Assembly: GCA_015062005.1 (NCBI GenBank)
Contig: SUVL01000013.1
Location: 1-64,000 of the forward strand
DNA: 64,000 nt
Direction: 5' to 3'
Origin: Akkermansiaceae bacterium
GTDB lineage: Bacteria > Verrucomicrobiota > Verrucomicrobiia > Verrucomicrobiales > Akkermansiaceae
Part shown: in pieces, positions 58,130-64,000 of the stretch
How the letters are laid out: the number at the start of each line of letters is the position of its first letter
Numbering within the stretch: position 1 is the first letter of the stretch
Position numbers and translations under genes: made by a program
The notes under the pieces: generated by a model
What the model saw: only the letters and a program-made list of their open reading frames with translations
Database searches by the model: none
What the model was told of the DNA's origin: nothing

Positions 58130-59842
58130 ATGAGTACTAAGTTCAGTTGGGAATTACGCCCAATGGACGGAAGTGTGGACTTTGGAGAGGAACTGAACGC
58201 GCAGCTGCCGCTGCTGGTTCGAAAGTTGCTGGCCCAGAGGGGCATTTCCGGCCGGGACAGGGCACTAAGATTCCTAAGACCCAGGCTGGCGGATCTGGGA
58301 GACCCTTTTGCTATGCGGGAGATGGATGCAGCCGTTGAGCGCATCTTCTGCGCGGCAGACAACGGCGAGCACGTCTGCATCTATGGAGACTACGATGTGG
58401 ACGGCGTGAGCTCTGTCACGCTCCTGTATTCGATTCTGCGGGCCTACGGTATCCGCACCGACTACTTCATCCCCGTGCGCACCCGCGAAGGTTACGGCCT
58501 GAGTGAGGAAGGCATGGCCAACGCCATTTCCAAGTGCGGCAGGAAACCGGATTTGATTATTGCGGTAGACTGTGGAACTTCGTCAGTGGATGAAGTCGCC
58601 TGGCTGCAGGGGCAGGGGATTGATGTGGTGATTCTGGATCATCACGAGGCCAGCACGCACGGCCGACCACCGGCGGTGGCTGTGGTGAACGCCAAGCTGG
58701 AGGAGGGGAGCCCCTTCACCTACCTCTGCAGTGCCGGCGTGGTGTTCAAACTCGCACACGCCATGCTCAAGTTGCGGCGTCTGCCTGATTTTGACCTGAA
58801 ACAGCACCTGGATGTAGTGGCTATTGCCACAGTGGCGGATATCGTGCCGCTGGTGGAAGAAAACCGCCTGCTCACCCGCCATGGTCTGCGTGTGATGGAG
58901 AGTGGTGGCAATATCGGCATTCAGGCGCTTAACCGGGTCACAAACCTGAACCGCCGCCCGTCTGCCAGCCATGTATCCTTCCGCATCGGACCCCGTCTGA
59001 ATGCAGCCGGGCGCATGGACAGCCCGCTGGATGCCTTGAACCTCCTGATGACCCGGGACTCGGCCGTGGCTATGGAACTGGCCGAACGCCTGGAACTGCA
59101 CAACCGGGCCCGCCAGCAGGAAGAGGAGAAAATTCGCCATGAAGCCATGGAGATGCTGGCCCGCACCTTTTCTCCCAGCCGGGATAGCGTGATTGTGCTG
59201 GGTTCCCGCACCTGGCACCCGGGGGTGGTGGGAATTGTGGCTTCTCTGCTGATGCGCCGCTACCACAAGCCGACCTTCGTGATTTCACTGGACGAAAATG
59301 GAATTGGCAAGGGCAGTGGTCGCTCGATTACCGGAGTGTCCCTGGTGCAGGCGATTCACGCCTGCTCTGACACGCTGATTTCCGGTGGCGGCCATGATAT
59401 GGCGGCAGGACTGGTGATTCGAGAGGAAATGATAGACGCGTTCCGCGAGCGCTTCAACCGCTTTGTGCAGGAGAGTGTTGACCCTGAGCATCTCACGCCG
59501 GTGCTGAATGTGGATGCGGAAGTGACCTTTCCGGAACTGACCCTGGATCTGCTGGATAGCTATGAGTTGCTGGAACCCTTCGGGAATTCGAATCCTCAGC
59601 CGGTGTTTATGAGTCGCAACGTGATGCTTACCGATGCACCCCGCCACTTGCAAGGTAACCACCTGCGACTCGGGCTGAGGCAGGGTGCTTGCGAATGTGA
59701 TGCCATGTACTTCAATGGTGGTTCCGTAAAGCTACCTGACCCGCCGTGGGATATCGCCTTCACGATTGACCGCAACGTGTGGCGTGGCCGTACATCGCTT
59801 TCCATTTCCATCCAGGATATCAGACCTGCTGCACAGGCATGA
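58130..59842 (+). CDS. recJ: Single-stranded-DNA-specific exonuclease RecJ
   Basis: A 570-residue DHH-family 5'-3' exonuclease of recombination and mismatch repair. Motifs: VCIYGDYDVDGVSSVTLLY, IIAVDCGTSS, VVILDHHEAS (DHH), IATVADIVPLVEENRLLTRHGL, RIGPRLNAAGRMDSPLDAL, and DHHA1 marks in GRSITGVSLVQAI and GGHDMAAGL. The C-terminal OB domain is present (LEPFGNSNPQPVF). Length is normal. Its stop overlaps the next gene's start (ATGA). Confidence 0.96.
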   Translation: MSTKFSWELRPMDGSVDFGEELNAQLPLLVRKLLAQRGISGRDRALRFLRPRLADLGDPFAMREMDAAVERIFCAADNGEHVCIYGDYDVDGVSSVTLLYSILRAYGIRTDYFIPVRTREGYGLSEEGMANAISKCGRKPDLIIAVDCGTSSVDEVAWLQGQGIDVVILDHHEASTHGRPPAVAVVNAKLEEGSPFTYLCSAGVVFKLAHAMLKLRRLPDFDLKQHLDVVAIATVADIVPLVEENRLLTRHGLRVMESGGNIGIQALNRVTNLNRRPSASHVSFRIGPRLNAAGRMDSPLDALNLLMTRDSAVAMELAERLELHNRARQQEEEKIRHEAMEMLARTFSPSRDSVIVLGSRTWHPGVVGIVASLLMRRYHKPTFVISLDENGIGKGSGRSITGVSLVQAIHACSDTLISGGGHDMAAGLVIREEMIDAFRERFNRFVQESVDPEHLTPVLNVDAEVTFPELTLDLLDSYELLEPFGNSNPQPVFMSRNVMLTDAPRHLQGNHLRLGLRQGACECDAMYFNGGSVKLPDPPWDIAFTIDRNVWRGRTSLSISIQDIRPAAQA

Positions 59843-60762
59843 ACCGCCCCCGCCACACCAAGTCACGATCCCGCACTCCGCAACCGGAGTTCGGGGACTG
59901 GCGCCTGCCGGTAAAGCGCCCCCATGAAGTGGAGCACCTCAAGCCCACCCCGGTGAACATGATTCGCCGCTTCAAGGTTCAGGCTGCTTATTGGCAATCT
60001 GTCGAGCCCTCGTACGGTATGGACGAAGTGGCAGATTGGCAGCCGATTCATGGGTGGAAGCGCGCCATCCGCCTCGTAATTGGTTTGTGTGCCTTGTTAC
60101 CGCTCTCGGTGGTGATGGTGTTTGCCTTGTTGCAGCAGTTGTACCACGCTGCGCCGGTTGTGGGGAATCTGGCGTTCTGGCAGAGCGAGCAGGTCTGGTT
60201 TTCGATTATGGGAGCCCTTGTGTTTGTTTCCGTAAAGTATTTCAGGCTCATTGATCCCATTCTGATGTTTGCCTATGTGGCGGGGCACGAGTTCACGCAT
60301 GCTCTGGCGGCTCTGCTGAGTTTCGGTAAGGTGCAGGCGGTCAGCGTTGACCTGGAAGGCGGTTATGTGGATACGGATGCGGATAATGTTTTTGTTTCCC
60401 TGGCTCCCTATTTTGTGCCACTGTGGATGCTCGTGTGGCTGAGCTGCTTCTTCATTGCAAACTGGCTGGTTCCTTTTGAAGACTTCGAGGCATGGTTCTA
60501 CGCCGGATTCGGTTTCTGGTGGGTATTTCACCTTTATTGGACGCTCTGGGTTATTCCCCGTGAGCAACCGGACCTGCTGGAGAACGGCGTCGTCTTTTCT
60601 TTCATGATTATCATGCTCACCAACATTGCAGCGTTGCTGCTGGTGTTGCGCTGTTTCGGTGTTATCAGTCTGCGGGGGTATGCGCAGGATTTTCAGGCTT
60701 GCGCCCAGGATATCTACTTAACCTATCATGATTTGGTTCTGTGGATTTTGCAGCAGATTTGA
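59839..60762 (+). CDS. Multi-pass membrane protein with an HExxH zinc motif (possible M50-type peptidase)
   Basis: A 307-residue protein coupled to recJ by ATGA. A ~75-residue basic cytoplasmic N-terminus (MNRPRHTKSRSRTPQ...) precedes about six helices. The helix ILMFAYVAGHEFTHALAALLSFGKV carries HEFTH, and GGYVDTDADNVFVSLAPYFVPL follows, similar to the arrangement in M50 membrane proteases; an NPDG-like third ligand is not obvious, though DTDADN may serve. The long soluble N-terminal tail is not usual. Function unknown; it may process a membrane substrate. Confidence 0.65.
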   Translation: MNRPRHTKSRSRTPQPEFGDWRLPVKRPHEVEHLKPTPVNMIRRFKVQAAYWQSVEPSYGMDEVADWQPIHGWKRAIRLVIGLCALLPLSVVMVFALLQQLYHAAPVVGNLAFWQSEQVWFSIMGALVFVSVKYFRLIDPILMFAYVAGHEFTHALAALLSFGKVQAVSVDLEGGYVDTDADNVFVSLAPYFVPLWMLVWLSCFFIANWLVPFEDFEAWFYAGFGFWWVFHLYWTLWVIPREQPDLLENGVVFSFMIIMLTNIAALLLVLRCFGVISLRGYAQDFQACAQDIYLTYHDLVLWILQQI

Positions 60763-60782
60763 GTCATCCTTTCAGATTTGCC

Positions 60783-60810
60783 TTGCATGCGGGGCATTTT
60801 CTGCCATAAT
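60783..60810 (+). promoter_or_regulatory. Promoter of sufT
   Basis: TTGCAT, 16-nt spacer, CATAAT; the -10 ends 11 nt before the ATG at 60822. Confidence 0.5.
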
Positions 60811-60821
60811 TGCCGCGCACT

Positions 60822-61361
60822 ATGTTGAACCAGGAAGTGATAACGGAGGCTGAGACGGCCGCCATCCAGATTCCGGCAGGAAATGCCGTCATTCTGCCGG
60901 AGGGGTCCCGTATCTATGTGACCCAGATGCTGGGCAATTCCATCACGGCGGCGTCGGATATCGGCCTGGTGCGCATTTCCCGCGAAGAAGCAGCCCGGGC
61001 CGGCATCATTGCCGCTTCTCAGGTGGTGCAGGAGAGTGATGAGAACCTGACTCTCGAGGAAAGAGTGTGGAAGGTGCTCGGTAATATCTATGACCCTGAG
61101 ATTCCCGTTGATATTGTGAACCTCGGGCTCATTTACGGCGTGGAGGTCATACCCCAGAAAGAAGGGGGGAGCCATGTGAGTGTTCAGATGACCCTGACTG
61201 CTCCCGGCTGTGGCATGGGCCCGCACATCATGGCCGAGGCGGAAATGGGAATCGCCGCACTGGATGGCGTGAAGAATGTCGACGTGGAGTTTGTGTGGGA
61301 CCCGCCGTGGAATCAGGGCATGATGACGGAAGAAGCCCGCATGCAGCTTGGGCTGGAATAA
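60822..61361 (+). CDS. SufT-like iron-sulfur cluster maturation protein (MIP18/DUF59)
   Basis: A 179-residue protein. The C-terminal ~100 residues are DUF59: RVWKVLGNIYDPEIPVDIVNLGLIYGVEV, MTLTAPGCGMGPHIMAEAE (with the conserved Cys), and VEFVWDPPWNQGMMTEEARMQLGL. The N-terminal extension (IQIPAGNAVILPEGSRIYVTQMLGNSITA) is the SufT-specific part. It assists maturation of [4Fe-4S] proteins; a class I fumarase in this window is the sort of client. No other suf gene is adjacent. A TTG at 60810 overlaps the -10 and is rejected as the start. Confidence 0.9.
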   Translation: MLNQEVITEAETAAIQIPAGNAVILPEGSRIYVTQMLGNSITAASDIGLVRISREEAARAGIIAASQVVQESDENLTLEERVWKVLGNIYDPEIPVDIVNLGLIYGVEVIPQKEGGSHVSVQMTLTAPGCGMGPHIMAEAEMGIAALDGVKNVDVEFVWDPPWNQGMMTEEARMQLGLE

Positions 61362-61370
61362 TCTTATCCT

Positions 61371-61847
61371 ATGGGAAAAGTAACCCTGGAGCTTACAGAG
61401 AGTGAAATGCGCAATCTGGCAGAGATATGCGCCATGTCCCTCACTGTGCTGGGGCAGGCTATGCCAGATGGGCGCAACCCGCGTGCAGATGCGTGGCAGA
61501 AACTCCTTGTTGAGTTGATTAAAGCCGGGCGCACGGTGCCCTCCATCGCCCGGGATATGGAACTGAACCCGGATTGTGGCTACTGGTTCTTCAAGCGCCC
61601 GTACATTGAAAATGCATTTTATTCAGATGTGCTGGACGAGTACCGCGATTCCACCTTCTGGGAGGAGCTGGTAACGCGCCTGGCCGCGCGCTCTCTGACC
61701 GAAATCTATGGTCAGGACGCCGTGGATGGTATGAGCCCCGAGGAACGCGCCAGCCACGTGGCGGCCATGGAGAAAACCCTCTGGCAGGAGGTTTCTCATT
61801 ACGGCGTTGACCGGTTGATGTTCATGCTGGCTCCGGAAGACAGCTGA
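61371..61847 (+). CDS. Conserved-looking protein of unknown function downstream of sufT
   Basis: A 158-residue soluble protein that I do not recognise. It starts KVTLELTESEMRNLAEICAMSLTVLGQAM, continues with two helical segments, and has TEIYGQDAVDGMSPEERASHVAAMEKTLWQEVSHYGVDRLMFML at the end. There is no signal, helix-turn-helix or Cys motif. It follows sufT by 9 bp and is probably co-transcribed. Confidence 0.7.
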   Translation: MGKVTLELTESEMRNLAEICAMSLTVLGQAMPDGRNPRADAWQKLLVELIKAGRTVPSIARDMELNPDCGYWFFKRPYIENAFYSDVLDEYRDSTFWEELVTRLAARSLTEIYGQDAVDGMSPEERASHVAAMEKTLWQEVSHYGVDRLMFMLAPEDS

Positions 61848-61851
61848 AAGA

Positions 61852-61884
61852 AAAAAGCCGCACCCTGTCCCGTGCGGCTTTTCC
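61852..61884. terminator. Bidirectional terminator
   Basis: A 10-bp stem (AAAGCCGCAC / GTGCGGCTTT) with an 8-nt loop, flanked by A and T runs, between the sufT unit and the convergent LpxL-GT9 gene. Confidence 0.85.
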
Positions 61885-61888
61885 TTTA

Positions 61889-63760
61889 TCAGGAGAGGAA
61901 ATCTTCCACTGTGATTCCAGCCGAACAGGGCTGGCTCTGGTCGCATTCAGCCCGGTAGCACGGGTGGCACGGTGTATGTTGCGTAAATGTCCGGTGCCCT
62001 TCACCTGCGGGACCATACACTTCTGCCAGACGGCTACTCATAATGACCCGGCAGGGGCAACCCACCAGCGCGGCCAGTTGCGGCAGCAGGCCATCCACTG
62101 CGTAGAGCTTGCAGTGTGGTCCCAGCTCATCCGCCACCGTTTCCGGCTTCACAATCACGCTCGGTATCCCGAGCTCGGCTGCCAGGCTTTCAGCGCGGGC
62201 CCGGTCGGTTTCCAACGCAAGCAGACGTGTCTCTGCACCCAGGCGGTGTACTACATCCTTCCATTTTTCAGTTTGCCAGGAATCGGCCGTACCGAGGGTT
62301 GAGAAGGGGGCGATAAAGTTACCCTCTGCCGTCGGGTTACCCTTGGCCGGATCTGCGTACGGTTGCTGGGTGAGCGATATGTGCCAGCTCGCCAGATTCC
62401 GGTAATCTTCGATTCTGGGTTCTGGTGCTTCACCAACTGGGAGCACGTACCTGGTGCGCAGTTTCTTCTGGAAGGGATTGGTGGAAAAACCGCTCGAGAA
62501 GATGGGCATGAGCCCTTTCATTTCACGGAACACCCGACCGTTTTCGCTGAGCATGAATAGAAAATCATAGGGACCATCCTTATATAATTCATCTGCTTCA
62601 AGCTGCTGCAGCGGCTTGTCTGTCGTTACTGCGTACGTTACGTAATCCTGCGTGAGCCAGAACGCTTTCTGCTCTGCCGGGCAGACTATGTTCAGCTGTA
62701 TATCCGGGCGACATGCCTTCAATTCCCTCATGAAGGGAATGGTGCAGAGGGCTTCCTCAAATGCTTCTGGCACGCAGATGACAATGCGGAACGGCAGCGT
62801 GGCATACTTGCGGATTATTTCTCGCTGCGTATCATCCACTTCAGGTGCAAACCTGCTGGTGGATTTCCAGCGGTGGTGCATCCAGAATCCATCAATGATA
62901 CTTTCCTTCTGTACTTCTTCCAGCGCCTGGTTGACGGCAAATGTGATGGCTGCCGAATCGCGGCTGCCTTCCGGTATTTGAATCTCGCGGCTCAATGTGG
63001 CCTCCCAGCGGCCAAGCCCGGTATTTCGGGTGGATACAGCAAAGAGGTGGCCTTTACCACGGCAGCGCTTGTATATGAGGGAAGGCAGCGGCGTAGTGCC
63101 GGTCACCTTGCCAAAATAGGGAAGGAAGATGCCCTGCTGGGTAAACTGGTCGCTCAGAACGCCCAGCATACCGCCTTCACTGGAGAGCCGGAACGCTTCC
63201 TTGAGCCCACTCTGGCTGCTGAACATTTCGCAACCATAGCGGGTGCGGCTTTTGTACACGATTTCCTCAAGCACCGGGTTATCCAGACGCCGGTACATGG
63301 AGCCGAATCGTTTGACCTTGGGAAAAAGCGGACGAATGCGTGCCAGAACTTCCCAGTTGCCGGCATGCGGAATGCAGCCGATGACGCACTCTCCTCCTGT
63401 TGCTTTTTCTTCGAAACATTCAGCTCCGGCCAGGGAAACAGAGCGGGAAAATTCCTTTTCCGTCATCAGGCCTGTCTTGAAGGTACAGGCCATGTTCATG
63501 GTGGTGCGCACTATGTTGCGGCGCACCAGGGCAGATAACTTGCTGCCTCTGAGCGTCGGATCCACGACAATGCGCATGTTGCGCGCTACTATCCGGCGCC
63601 TGCCAGGTGCGGCCGCCCATACGAGATAACCAATGCAGCGACCGAAAATCGCAACCAGTCGGATATCCAGCAGGCGGAGAATACCGCAGAAAATCCGGTA
63701 AGCCAATGCTCCCGTTTTCTGGGCGACGCTTGCTTTGGGTGGTTTGGAATCGGCGCTCAT
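61889..63760 (-). CDS. Fusion of an LpxL/HtrB-type acyltransferase and a GT9-type glycosyltransferase
   Basis: A 623-residue fusion. The N-terminal ~300 residues are a lysophospholipid/lipid A acyltransferase with a hydrophobic start, RNMRIVVDP and the catalytic H-x4-E in CIPHAGNWEVL (~132), then GSMYRRLDNPVLE, GMLGVLSDQF and HHRWKSTSRF. A linker leads to a C-terminal GT9/heptosyltransferase-like region: FRIVICVPEAFEEALCTIPFMRELKACRPDIQL, FIAPFSTLG and VDGLLPQLAALVGCPCRVIMSSRLAEVYGP. It ends with a Cys-rich tail (HTPCHPCYRAECDQSQPC) also typical of such GTs. It would acylate and glycosylate lipid A/core. A TTG at 63772 is the alternative start. Confidence 0.85.
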   Translation of the reverse strand: MSADSKPPKASVAQKTGALAYRIFCGILRLLDIRLVAIFGRCIGYLVWAAAPGRRRIVARNMRIVVDPTLRGSKLSALVRRNIVRTTMNMACTFKTGLMTEKEFSRSVSLAGAECFEEKATGGECVIGCIPHAGNWEVLARIRPLFPKVKRFGSMYRRLDNPVLEEIVYKSRTRYGCEMFSSQSGLKEAFRLSSEGGMLGVLSDQFTQQGIFLPYFGKVTGTTPLPSLIYKRCRGKGHLFAVSTRNTGLGRWEATLSREIQIPEGSRDSAAITFAVNQALEEVQKESIIDGFWMHHRWKSTSRFAPEVDDTQREIIRKYATLPFRIVICVPEAFEEALCTIPFMRELKACRPDIQLNIVCPAEQKAFWLTQDYVTYAVTTDKPLQQLEADELYKDGPYDFLFMLSENGRVFREMKGLMPIFSSGFSTNPFQKKLRTRYVLPVGEAPEPRIEDYRNLASWHISLTQQPYADPAKGNPTAEGNFIAPFSTLGTADSWQTEKWKDVVHRLGAETRLLALETDRARAESLAAELGIPSVIVKPETVADELGPHCKLYAVDGLLPQLAALVGCPCRVIMSSRLAEVYGPAGEGHRTFTQHTPCHPCYRAECDQSQPCSAGITVEDFLS

Positions 63761-63772
63761 GGCGTGACTCAA

Positions 63773-64000
63773 TTAGTTGATGGTCATGAAACGGGGGATA
63801 TAAAATGCCTTTTTGGTGTAGGGGTCCCACACTTTGTCACCAACTTTGCTGTTGGTGTAATCAAGCTGGTAGTGAGGTTCGTACGGAGATACGAGCACAT
63901 TGGAGAACTCGCAAGGCAGGGCAAAGGGAAGCCCGTCTTCTGCGTACTCAATACGGCCGTCCAGGTGGCCTGAGGGCGGCAGGTCGTACGGATTCACCTT
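63773..64000 (-). CDS. Hypothetical protein, C-terminal part (cut by window end)
   Basis: At least 75 residues; the frame is open at the right edge, so the GTG at 63997 may be internal. The visible part reads NPYDLPPSGHLDGRIEYAEDG..., then SPYEPHYQLDYTNSKVGDKVWDPYTKKAFYIPRF. The pattern 'SPY-x-P ... G-x-x-V-x-DPYT-x-K-x-F-x-IP' resembles small envelope proteins I associate with Verrucomicrobia; I cannot name a family. It is upstream of the LpxL-GT9 gene in the same direction, with its stop 12 bp before the chosen start. Confidence 0.55.
   Translation of the reverse strand, partial: KVNPYDLPPSGHLDGRIEYAEDGLPFALPCEFSNVLVSPYEPHYQLDYTNSKVGDKVWDPYTKKAFYIPRFMTIN

Overview
The window looks like chromosomal DNA of a gut-type Verrucomicrobium close to Akkermansia. 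The grounds are family content, not a database search: three secreted GH20 hexosaminidases, a secreted GH2 beta-galactosidase, tandem PA14-like secreted proteins, Sel1 and ankyrin proteins, a prolyl-tRNA synthetase of the short eukaryote/archaea-like type, and an autotransporter-like barrel end at the left edge. Strong Shine-Dalgarno sequences are rare. I saw no transposase, integrase, phage gene, CRISPR array, rRNA or tRNA.

Layout. 1-6020: autotransporter end, UvrD/Rep helicase, a small lipoprotein, then (after a 0.6 kb hairpin-rich element) cmk-plsC-recF. 6402-11849: FKBP isomerase, GH20 and RNase R. 12183-18999: PP2C phosphatase, superoxide dismutase, HdeD-like protein, MenF-type isochorismate synthase, HU coupled to mscL, a histidine-phosphatase-like protein and two PA14-like secreted proteins. 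19121-28692: ParE, an M50 protease, ProS, GT8, Lnt, ferredoxin, DciA-like protein and an ankyrin protein. 28995-35490: Sel1 protein, two GH20 and two VanX-type dipeptidases. 35605-43442: tri-haem peroxidase, WalJ-like hydrolase, KsgA-Nudix fusion, patatin, Sel1, SWIM protein, sugar epimerase. 43552-50667: HGSNAT-like acyltransferase, GH2, MFS transporter, fumarase. 50742-57801: queC-queF-cysS and an operon of three unknown envelope proteins. 58130-64000: recJ coupled to an HExxH membrane protein, SufT, and an LpxL-GT9 fusion.

How it works together. The secreted GH20 and GH2 enzymes and the HGSNAT-like protein fit host-glycan (mucin O-glycan) use. The VanX pair, Lnt, LpxL-GT9 fusion, GT8 and epimerase serve the envelope. 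The rest is housekeeping.

The most unusual material is non-coding. Several intergenic spaces hold elements with terminal inverted repeats whose interiors are strings of different short hairpins. At least four loci share the same end (ACACGTGTCCCAAAGATT-like). The one at 3020-3638 has two mirrored hairpin arms with conserved 4-nt linkers. A second recurring pattern is that many genes have a -10 hexamer ending only 6-11 nt before the ATG, which predicts leaderless or nearly leaderless transcripts.
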